Position numbers and translations under genes: made by a program. Below the pieces are notes generated by a model. It searched no databases. It saw only the letters and a list, made by a program, of their open reading frames with translations, and was not told the DNA's origin. DNA of 6,232 bases from positions 1 to 6,232 of the forward strand of contig CALJDR010000087.1 of NCBI GenBank assembly GCA_938023515.1, read 5' to 3'. Below are positions 1 to 6,185 of this stretch, one piece after another; position 1 is the stretch's first letter, and each line of letters begins with the position of its first letter. This stretch comes from an uncultured Flavobacteriales bacterium (GTDB lineage: Bacteria; Bacteroidota; Bacteroidia; Flavobacteriales; UBA1820).

Positions 1-27
1 GCAGCGTCAGATGTGTATAAGAGACAG
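1..27 (+). other. Nextera Read 1 transposase adapter (artefact)
   Basis: Bases 9-27 are the 19-bp Tn5 mosaic end used in Illumina Nextera tagmentation, and bases 1-8 (gcagcgtc) are the 3' part of the Read 1 adapter arm. This is library sequence left untrimmed, not genome. It creates false protein starts in two frames (Met-Tyr-Lys-Arg-Gln and Met-Cys-Ile-Arg-Asp-Arg). Biological sequence begins at base 28. Confidence 0.98.
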
Positions 28-211
28 AAATATGCTTATTCCCCTGTACGACTACCTGAAAAAGGATTACACCCGCATAAACCTGTCGGCGGACTATACG
101 GTGCCCGTCAAAAGCTTCGGACTGAAAATAGAAGCGGCCGGCGGATATGCGTTCGGGAAAGAAGGGACCAAAAGATGGGGAGCCTCCCTGGGGCTTTCCG
201 TATCGTTATAA
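28..211 (+). CDS. Partial outer-membrane beta-barrel-like protein, C-terminal end
   Basis: Only the last ~60 codons survive; the 5' part is cut off by the adapter junction. The reading frame continues from base 29 to a TAA at 209-211. The fragment shows alternating polar and hydrophobic/aromatic residues (for example YTRINLSADYTV and LKIEAAGGYAFG), separated by a charged turn (KEGTKRW) and ending in a strand GASLGLSVSL. This is the pattern of the last strands of an outer-membrane beta-barrel, although the final residue is Leu rather than the more usual Phe. The stop lies 17 nt before the ABC ATPase start, so it is likely the upstream gene of the same operon and could supply an outer-membrane partner. 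Family membership cannot be fixed from this fragment. A porin-like or TonB-linked barrel is a guess. Confidence 0.6.
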
Positions 212-228
212 CACATCAAACAAAATAC

Positions 229-1119
229 ATGCAGGAAAACATCATCGAATGCCGGAACCTGACCCATTACTATGGTTCCCGGCTGATCTACGAAAACCTT
301 AGCTTCAGTGTGCCCAAAGGACGGATATTGGGGCTGCTGGGCAAGAACGGGACAGGCAAGACCACGACCATCAATATCCTCTCCGGATATCTGCGGCCGG
401 CCGCCGGAGAATGCCTCATCTTCGGGGAGAACATCAAATACATGGACCCCGGCATGCGCCGACGCATCGGCCTGCTCATCGAAGGGCACGTACAATACAG
501 TTTTATGACCATCGGACAGGTGGAAAAATTCTACAGCGCCTTTTACCCCCGCTGGAAAAAGGACGCCTACTACGGGCTGATGGAAAAACTCCACGTAGCC
601 CCCGGACAGCCCATCTCGCGCATGTCGTGCGGACAGCGCTCCCAGGTAACCCTTGGGCTCATCCTGGCACAGGACCCCGACCTGCTGGTGCTGGACGACT
701 TTTCAATGGGACTGGACCCGGGTTACCGCCGCCTGTTCATCGATTACCTGAAAGAATACGCCAAGGCGGAAGATAAGACCGTGTTCCTCACTTCGCACAT
801 CATCAGCGACATGGAGCGCCTGATAGACGACTGCATCATGATGGACTACGGCCGTATCCTTATCCAGCAGCCGGTCGGCGACCTGCTGAGAAACCTGCGG
901 CGCTACACGTTTACCGCCGGGCAGCCGGATGCCGAACTCCCCGCCGATCCCGGTATTTACCATCCGGGAGTGATCAAGAACAGCGGCGAAGCTTTCTCGT
1001 TCGAAGGGGAAGAATACGTCGGGAATTACCTGCGGCGCAGCGGCATCTCTTTCAGCGGCCTGAAAGCCGAAAAGGTCAACCTCGAAGACGCCTTCATCGG
1101 CCTGACAGGAAAATACTAA
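229..1119 (+). CDS. ABC transporter ATP-binding protein
   Basis: A 296-residue cytoplasmic ATPase subunit that would power the adjacent permease. The nucleotide-binding domain fills about residues 4-215. It has an aromatic A-loop (Y14/Y15), Walker A GKNGTGKT (residues 38-45), signature SCGQR (133-137), Walker B LLVLDD (152-157), D-loop GLDP (161-164) and switch histidine H190 in LTSHIISD. About 80 further residues form a C-terminal accessory region, as in BcrA/YtrB-type drug or peptide exporters. Two departures from consensus stand out: the usual catalytic Glu after Walker B is Asp (D157), and the signature is SCGQ rather than SGGQ. I chose ATG 229 because it gives a normal N-terminus just before the first conserved strand and follows an A-rich leader. 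The open frame further upstream runs into adapter and overlaps the barrel gene in another frame. The permease follows after 19 nt. The substrate is unknown. Confidence 0.93.
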   Translation: MQENIIECRNLTHYYGSRLIYENLSFSVPKGRILGLLGKNGTGKTTTINILSGYLRPAAGECLIFGENIKYMDPGMRRRIGLLIEGHVQYSFMTIGQVEKFYSAFYPRWKKDAYYGLMEKLHVAPGQPISRMSCGQRSQVTLGLILAQDPDLLVLDDFSMGLDPGYRRLFIDYLKEYAKAEDKTVFLTSHIISDMERLIDDCIMMDYGRILIQQPVGDLLRNLRRYTFTAGQPDAELPADPGIYHPGVIKNSGEAFSFEGEEYVGNYLRRSGISFSGLKAEKVNLEDAFIGLTGKY

Positions 1120-1138
1120 CGCTAAAACGAACCGAAAG

Positions 1139-1810
1139 ATGAATAAAGCTGTATTTTTCAAGGAATGGCTGAAGATGCGGACCTGCTACCTGTGCATGGC
1201 CGCCGTCGTGGCCGCCTTTACCGTTTACTGCCTGATGCGCATTTCGCGTATTGTCACGATCAAGGATGTCTCCCATGTCTGGGAACTGATGATCGGGCGC
1301 GATATGGTCTTTGTCGACGTGACGCAATACGTTTTCCCGGCCGTGGGACTGGCGGTGGCCGTTGCCCAATTCCTGCCTGAAATGCTCCAGAAACGCATGA
1401 AACTGACCCTCCATCTGCCTATGTCGCAGATGCGGATGACGTTTACCATGCTGTTGTTCGGCACCGCCCTGCTCGCGATCCTGTTCGCTGCCAGCGCATT
1501 GGCTATCGGAATCTACACAGGAAGTATCCTGGCGCATGAACTGACCGACCGTATCCTGCTGACAATGTTGCCATGGTATCTCTGCGGGCTGGCTGCCTAT
1601 TATCTGGGCGCCTGGATCCTGACGGAACCTACCGTACGCATGAAGATCGTAGCGGCGTTACTGGCCGTAGCCGTGCTGAGGATGTTCTACATTTCATCCG
1701 ATCCGGAAAGCTACAACGGGTTCCTGCCCTGGATGGTGTGGATCACCCTGAGCATCTCCGTATTTACCTGGCTGTCCGTCCTGCGTTTCAAAGCCGGGGC
1801 ACAGGATTGA
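1139..1810 (+). CDS. ABC transporter permease (ABC-2 type), six helices
   Basis: A 223-residue inner-membrane protein and the expected membrane partner of the ATPase just upstream. I see six hydrophobic segments at about residues 16-33, 64-83, 102-126, 140-161, 168-185 and 195-215. The N-terminus is short and basic (MNKAVFFKEWLKMR), typical of ABC-2 permeases. Between helices 2 and 3 is the segment PEMLQKRMKLTLHLPMS (residues 80-96), a likely cytoplasmic coupling loop that touches the ATPase; I recall similar Leu-His-Leu-Pro loops in Bacteroidetes ABC permeases. With one permease gene and one ATPase gene, a homodimer of each is the simplest assembly. The leader is A-rich (aaaacgaaccgaaag before ATG 1139), with no clear Shine-Dalgarno site, as is normal for Bacteroidota. 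Direction of transport and substrate cannot be read from the sequence. Confidence 0.85.
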   Translation: MNKAVFFKEWLKMRTCYLCMAAVVAAFTVYCLMRISRIVTIKDVSHVWELMIGRDMVFVDVTQYVFPAVGLAVAVAQFLPEMLQKRMKLTLHLPMSQMRMTFTMLLFGTALLAILFAASALAIGIYTGSILAHELTDRILLTMLPWYLCGLAAYYLGAWILTEPTVRMKIVAALLAVAVLRMFYISSDPESYNGFLPWMVWITLSISVFTWLSVLRFKAGAQD

Positions 1811-1842
1811 ACAACGAACTAAAACAAAACACGAAAGAAAAA

Positions 1843-3069
1843 ATGACCCGATACGGTAAAATATTCCTGTATTTCCTGGCGATAGCCGCCCTGGCATGGA
1901 TCCTGCCCTGGCTGTACAGTTTCGCTACCCCCAACACGCAATCCGCCCCCTTCACCCTGCTGAGCGAAGTGAACGACCAGTTTCTGAGCAACTCCCCCTC
2001 CGGGGACAAAAGCCTGGCAATGGTCGACGAGGACGGAAAGATTTACACCAAGAACGAGATCGACAGCATGCTCCCCACGCTGTATTTCCGCCAGTTGATC
2101 GCGGACAGCCGCATGCCGGACAGCCTGAGAGGCCTTCCCATGACCCCGAAAGATATCCAGATGGGCAATTTCATGTTCCGCTCGTCCCCTTCGGATATCA
2201 ACAATCACCCCGTAGGGCTCTATCCGCTGCTGGAAAGCATGTCCGGCCGGGTAGATCTGGAAATGCCCTCCGATGTGTTCCGTATTACGGCCCGCGGCAT
2301 CGAATTCATCGACATGGCCTCCAATACCGTCGATGCGGAAAAAAGCCGCCTGTTCACCGAAGCGATGGAGAAAAAGGGATTCTCTTTCCCGGCTGTGGAG
2401 ATCAGCGGTAATGCGACCACCCGCAAAGAGTACGACAACGGATACCTCCTGATCGACAACGCCGGGAAAGTATTCCGCCTGATGATGGTCAAAGGGCGTC
2501 CTTTCGTCCGGGAAACCGGTATCGACCCGGCCCTTGGTATGCGCCACGCCTTTGTGACGGAATTCCGCAGCAAAAGGTACTTCGGCTTTCTGACCGACGA
2601 AAAGCACAATCTCTACGCGCTGGACAAGGATTACAACCTGGTAAAACTTCCGGTCGGCCATTTCGACTCTGAAACAGAAAGCCTGATGATCATCGCCAAT
2701 ATGTTCAACTGGACGATCCGCATCGACGGGGACAACGCGGTACGCTGGTATGGCATCAATTCGGACGACCATTCCCTGATCCGCGACCGGAAAATGGAAT
2801 TCGCCCCGAGCACGGCCCAAAATATCGCGGAGTACATCTTCCCGTTCAGCCTCTCGTTCACCTCCTACAACGACAAATACGCCTATCCGCGTCTTGAGGA
2901 CATCTCGTATAAGGCTCTGATCCTAAACGTTGTGTTGGCAGGAGTCCTGGTGGTGATCCGGCGACGGAAAAACAAAAGCCTTATCCTCCCGGCATTGGTG
3001 ACGATAGTTACCGGACTGTACGGTTTTATTGCGTATCTGTTACTAAAAGTACCCCCGGCAGGGCGGTGA
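1843..3069 (+). CDS. DUF4857-like membrane protein with large periplasmic domain
   Basis: A 408-residue protein with a helix at residues 6-25, a long soluble region (26-357) and two C-terminal helices (about 358-372 and 380-401) joined by a basic turn RRRKNK. By the positive-inside rule the N-terminus and the RRRKNK turn are cytoplasmic and the ~330-residue domain is periplasmic. The domain contains recurring hairpin-like stretches ending in Gly-Lys or similar turns (VDEDGKIYT, LLIDNAGKVFRL, FLTDEKHNLYAL, IRIDGDNAVRWYG), perhaps a small beta-propeller; this is inference. The segment around residues 71-95 (NEIDSMLP, LYFRQLIADSRMPDSL) matches my memory of DUF4857, a Bacteroidetes family of unknown function. 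I chose ATG 1843 because it begins directly before the helix and follows an A-rich leader; the longer open frame overlaps the permease. It is the last gene of the operon, 32 nt after the permease, so it is probably a third transporter component. Confidence 0.75.
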   Translation: MTRYGKIFLYFLAIAALAWILPWLYSFATPNTQSAPFTLLSEVNDQFLSNSPSGDKSLAMVDEDGKIYTKNEIDSMLPTLYFRQLIADSRMPDSLRGLPMTPKDIQMGNFMFRSSPSDINNHPVGLYPLLESMSGRVDLEMPSDVFRITARGIEFIDMASNTVDAEKSRLFTEAMEKKGFSFPAVEISGNATTRKEYDNGYLLIDNAGKVFRLMMVKGRPFVRETGIDPALGMRHAFVTEFRSKRYFGFLTDEKHNLYALDKDYNLVKLPVGHFDSETESLMIIANMFNWTIRIDGDNAVRWYGINSDDHSLIRDRKMEFAPSTAQNIAEYIFPFSLSFTSYNDKYAYPRLEDISYKALILNVVLAGVLVVIRRRKNKSLILPALVTIVTGLYGFIAYLLLKVPPAGR

Positions 3070-3096
3070 TTGAAAATCGACCCCTAAAAATACCCT

Positions 3097-3130
3097 AAAC
3101 CCGGCGATTTTTTTGCCGGGTTTATTTTTT
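3097..3130 (+). terminator. Intrinsic terminator of the ABC operon
   Basis: Perfect 9-bp stem AAACCCGGC (3097-3105) / GCCGGGTTT (3115-3123) with a 9-nt loop that is mostly T, followed by ATTTTTT (3124-3130). It begins 28 nt after the stop of the last operon gene. The complementary strand has a weaker U tract, so it acts mainly in the + direction. Confidence 0.92.
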
Positions 3131-3143
3131 AGAACTAAATTTG
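3112..3143 (+). promoter_or_regulatory. Bacteroidetes-type promoter for the gtrA-like gene
   Basis: TTTG at 3112-3115 and TAAATTTG at 3136-3143 are separated by 20 nt. This matches the known Bacteroides primary-sigma promoter (-33 TTTG, -7 TAnnTTTG, spacing about 19-21). Transcription would begin near 3148-3151, leaving a leader of about 32 nt before the TTG start at 3182. The -33 element lies in the loop and right arm of the upstream terminator. The match is by eye only. Confidence 0.65.
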
Positions 3144-3181
3144 TCTGTTTTGGAAAAAAAATCAAACAGAATCGGGATACG

Positions 3182-3607
3182 TTGAACTTTTTCGGAAAAA
3201 ACAGGCATTTCATCATATATACGATCATCGGTGCTTCGTGCGAGGTTCTCGATTTTTGTTTATTTTATGTGCTGATGCGCTATACCGAAATGCATGTGCT
3301 CTCCGCCCACGTGATCAGCGTGAACGCCGGATTGTTCTGCAGTTTCCTGATGAACACGAAGATCAATTTCCGCACCCCGGACAAGCTTTTCCGCCGCTTT
3401 TTCATGTTCTTCGCCATTGCCTGGGTAGGGTTGGCCTTCTCCAGCGCGTTGATGGTGTTCATGGTGGAATACCTGGGACTGTACGACATCGGCTCCAAGA
3501 TATTTACCATCATTCTGGCGGGGCTCTACCAGTACGTGATGAACAAGCGGTTCACATATAAGATCATCAAGACCACCGAAAAAGGGATCAAGAATACGTT
3601 CGAATAA
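3182..3607 (+). CDS. GtrA-like four-helix membrane protein
   Basis: A 141-residue inner-membrane protein of the GtrA type. Family members are linked to moving lipid-linked sugars (such as undecaprenyl-phosphate-glucose) across the membrane for O-antigen or cell-wall glycosylation; the role here is inferred. Four helices are visible at about residues 9-31, 38-57, 70-94 and 103-120. The family's paired Asn-containing motifs follow helices 2 and 4: SFLMNTKINF (54-63) and YVMNKRFTY (118-126). The length fits the family (about 120-145). The start is unusual: there is no ATG between the upstream operon and helix 1. The only in-frame start downstream of the predicted promoter is TTG 3182, which gives MNFFGKNRHF, a normal basic N-terminus. 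An earlier in-frame TTG at 3113 lies in the terminator and before the transcription start. The gene stands alone and has no sugar-transferase neighbour in view. Confidence 0.85.
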   Translation: MNFFGKNRHFIIYTIIGASCEVLDFCLFYVLMRYTEMHVLSAHVISVNAGLFCSFLMNTKINFRTPDKLFRRFFMFFAIAWVGLAFSSALMVFMVEYLGLYDIGSKIFTIILAGLYQYVMNKRFTYKIIKTTEKGIKNTFE

Positions 3608-3613
3608 AAAACA

Positions 3614-3643
3614 ACAAACCCCGCATCGAGCGGGGTTTTGTTT
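3614..3643. terminator. Bidirectional terminator between convergent genes
   Basis: Stem AAACCCCGC (3616-3624) / GCGGGGTTT (3630-3638) with loop ATCGA. It can be extended with one bulged T by AAC/GTT on the outside. Downstream on the + strand is TTTTGTTTATTT; on the - strand the continuation is GTTTGTTGTTTTTTATT. It therefore serves both the gtrA-like gene (+) and the SUFU gene (-), whose stop codons lie within 10 and 40 nt of it. Confidence 0.9.
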
Positions 3644-3679
3644 ATTTAAAAATCCCGGATTTCACACCGGAAAAGTGTT

Positions 3680-4786
3680 TCACTTCTTCTTTTCGGGCGA
3701 TGTCAGCGGGCCGAACTGATCTTTTCCGTCGAATATCCTCAGGCTATTCGCATCCAGCGCATTTTTCATCAGGGCTTCGTTGCCCAGTTCCTCCGCATAA
3801 TGCTGCTCCGTCTCGGTAATGGGAACCACCCACAGGTTATTCACGGCATCCCCGCGGAAACGCCCGTACAGTTTCTCGGAGAAATTCACTTCCCCGTCGA
3901 GCAGCAATGCATTGGTGAATACTGTCCTGAACGGTTCGATATCGAACAGCACTGTATGTCCGTCGGCTAAAAAAGTGGTGTAATTCCACGGAATGTCCGA
4001 CAGTCCGACCAAATAGGCAATAAAACCATCCCGGTGTTTTTCAAATAATTCTTTGCGGATACCCATCGCCAGTTCTGCCCGACGGAGGCCTTCGGGGTAC
4101 TGGCTGTACATCTCAGCCGAGGGCTGCTGGAGCAACGACATCCCGAGGGTGAACAGGAACACATCTTCTCCCTTGTCCACCACTACAATCGCTTTGGGCG
4201 GGAAATAGCCGTTGTCCACCACCAGGTATTCCGCATGCTTCCCATATGCTTTTTCGATAACGGCCAGATGGCTGTCGCGGAACACTTCCCAGGTTGCATT
4301 GTCCTGCATGCTCTTCCAATAGGCATCGGCTTCCTCTACCCTCTTGTAGATATCATTCTGTTCGGGCGTGCCTAATTCCCAGGCAAAAGGCGAAGTGCCT
4401 ATCGCATCGCGGGCATAACCCGTAAATTCGCCGCTGGACGCCCATCCTGGGATAACGGCCAACAAGGAATCCTTTTCATACAGGGCCGCTCCGTCGCCAT
4501 CTTCCAGGAAAACGATACGCAAGTCGGCCGGATTGAACTTAGGCGCGCCCAAAGGGTGGTTACACGCTTTGAGCGGCATACGGGGCTGAAGGCCCGCCTC
4601 CATCGCTTTTTTATCGACCGCGTCTATCGCTTTGCCATAATTGCGTATCCAGGAGGCCCGTATCTCGGTGTCACCGCCTTCCGGGCGGATATAAAGATAT
4701 AGGTATACACTATTGTTTTCTTCCTGTACCAGCGCATGGGTATCCGTCTTGGGGAAATACGCACTGCAAATAATATTTTTATCCAT
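3680..4786 (-). CDS. Suppressor-of-fused (SUFU) domain protein
   Basis: A 368-residue soluble protein with no signal peptide or membrane helix. Residues about 185-345 carry the SUFU fold pattern: VFLFTLGMSLLQQP (209-222), the RRAELAMGI strand (235-243), the aromatic IPWNYT (265-270), FLADGHTVLFDI (272-283) and, near the end, LWVVPITETEQHYAEELG (318-335), the typical 'Pro-Ile/Leu-Thr-x-x-Glu' block. In animals SUFU restrains Gli in Hedgehog signalling. In bacteria the superfamily is known mainly as a predicted immunity protein in polymorphic toxin systems, or as a stand-alone protein of unknown role. Residues 1-180 form a separate region I do not recognise, rich in aromatic and acidic residues. 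The ATG at 4786 follows the dnaB stop by 11 nt, so the two are probably one transcript. No toxin gene is in view, so an immunity role is not shown here. Confidence 0.82.
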   Translation of the reverse strand: MDKNIICSAYFPKTDTHALVQEENNSVYLYLYIRPEGGDTEIRASWIRNYGKAIDAVDKKAMEAGLQPRMPLKACNHPLGAPKFNPADLRIVFLEDGDGAALYEKDSLLAVIPGWASSGEFTGYARDAIGTSPFAWELGTPEQNDIYKRVEEADAYWKSMQDNATWEVFRDSHLAVIEKAYGKHAEYLVVDNGYFPPKAIVVVDKGEDVFLFTLGMSLLQQPSAEMYSQYPEGLRRAELAMGIRKELFEKHRDGFIAYLVGLSDIPWNYTTFLADGHTVLFDIEPFRTVFTNALLLDGEVNFSEKLYGRFRGDAVNNLWVVPITETEQHYAEELGNEALMKNALDANSLRIFDGKDQFGPLTSPEKKK

Positions 4787-4797
4787 CGTTCTGGTCT

Positions 4798-6185
4798 TTA
4801 AAAGGGCATTTCGTCGTCACCTTCGCCCGGATTTCCGGAAGGGCGGTTGATCTTGCTGTCGAACGCATCGGCCGGAAGCCCGCGCGGGTCGAACCCGCCT
4901 CCGCCGCCGAATGCGCCGTTTATTTTCGATTCATATCCGTCCTGCACATCGAATCCCTGTCCGCCCGAGGGAGCGCCACCTGTTGTTTCCAGGTCGGAGA
5001 ACTGGGCCAGCGGCCCCACGAACGAAAGGCGGATATTGCGCAAATCGCCGTTACGGTGCTTGGCAATAATGAATTCTGCCTGCCCGGCGGTAGGTGTCCC
5101 ATCCTCCCAGGTATCGAAATTGTAGTACTCCGGACGGTATATGAAACTCACGATATCCGCGTCCTGCTCGATAGCCCCCGATTCGCGCAGGTGCTGCAGC
5201 GAAGGACGTTTCTGCCCCGTCTGGGCCTCTACGCCCCGGGATAGCTGTGAAAGGGCGATCACCGGCACATTCAGTTCCTTGGCTACGGCCTTCAGGGTGC
5301 GGGAGATCATCGATATTTCCTGTTCGCGGTTGCCGGGACCGTTCTTGCCACCCACGGTCATTAGCTGGAGATAGTCGACAATGAGTATCTTCACTCCCTG
5401 AGACACCAGTCGGCGGGCCTTGGCACGGAATTCCAGCAGGGAAAGCCCCGGGGTTTCGTCGATATAGATCTGGGCTTTTTCCAGATCTTTTACTTTCTGG
5501 TACAGAATATCCCATTCATACTGCTGCAGACTGCCTTCTCGGAGCTTATTGGATGTAATACCTGTCTCTGAGCTGATCATACGGGTGATAAGCTGTACCG
5601 AGGACATCTCCAGGCTGAACAGTGCCACCGGCACTTCATGGCGGATCGCCATGTTCTTGGCCATCGATACCACGAATGCCGTCTTACCCATACCCGGACG
5701 GGCGGCTATCACTACCAGGTCACTGCCCTGCCAACCGGCCGTACACTTGTCTATATCACGGAAACCCGAGGGAAGGCCGCTGATACCCCCTTCCTGCTTC
5801 GACAGCTCTTCGATCCGTTTGATGGCTTGGTGTACCAAATCGTCCGCTTTCTCGTAGGACTTCTTGATATTGGTGTTGGTGATATTGAAAATAGCCGATT
5901 CCGCATCGTCCAGCAGGTCGAATACGTCGGTGGAATCGTCGTAGGATTTATTGATGATGTCGGTGGACAGCAGGATAAGCTCCCGTTGGAAATACTTCTG
6001 TTGTACCACGCGGGCATGGAATTCGATATTGGCCGCCGAACTTACCTTTTGTGTAAGTTGTACAAGGTAAAAATCACCCCCCACCACATCGAGCAGCCCC
6101 GCCGAGCGAAGCTCATTGCCGACTGTCAGCAGATCTATCGGCTTGGTATCGTTGTACAGCCGTACGATGGCGCTATATATATGGC
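4798..6185 (-). CDS. dnaB: Replicative DNA helicase DnaB (5' truncated)
   Basis: The hexameric helicase that unwinds DNA at the replication fork and recruits primase. The contig keeps 461 residues; roughly the first 50-60 are lost where adapter begins at 6186. The fragment opens in the N-terminal domain (HIYSAIVRLYN, PIDLLTVGNELRSAGLLDVVGG). The RecA-like domain follows: Walker A ARPGMGKT (161-168), LFSLEMS with catalytic Glu at 192, Walker B ILIVDYLQLM (266-275), LSQLSRGVE then LRESGAIEQDAD (about 332-343), and the arginine-finger region KHRNG (375-379). A GTG at 6087 could be misread as the start, but homology clearly continues upstream of it. After residue ~395 comes a Gly-rich, probably disordered tail of about 65 residues. 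It contains two Ser-Lys-Ile-Asn repeats and ends DDEMPF. There is no intein at the Walker A site, a common insertion point in this family. The SUFU gene follows after 11 nt. Confidence 0.97.

Noticed and set aside
94..594. Open frame on the - strand opposite the ABC ATPase
   Set aside because: It is a shadow of the ATPase gene and crosses the intergenic gap; it shows no family features.
1573..1842. Long N-terminal extension of the DUF4857-like protein
   Set aside because: It overlaps the permease in another frame and has no helix or signal sense; ATG 1843 directly precedes the first helix.
1819..2820. Long open frame (333 codons) antisense to the DUF4857-like gene
   Set aside because: It lacks recognisable domains, is Gly/His/Arg-rich as expected from the complement of GC-rich codons, and lies wholly over a well-supported gene.
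3070..3181. Riboswitch or small RNA in the gap before the gtrA-like gene
   Set aside because: The gap is explained by the terminator, promoter and a ~32-nt leader; there is no room or structure for a known aptamer.
5051..5515. 154-codon open frame overlapping dnaB on the same strand in another frame
   Set aside because: The dnaB frame carries all conserved helicase motifs here; the alternative frame has none.
5600..5760. Possible intein at the DnaB Walker A motif, a common insertion site
   Set aside because: The motif ARPGMGKT and its flanks are continuous with no insertion.
6085..6087. GTG as the start of DnaB
   Set aside because: DnaB N-terminal domain sequence continues in frame upstream to the adapter junction at 6185, so the gene is truncated, not started here.
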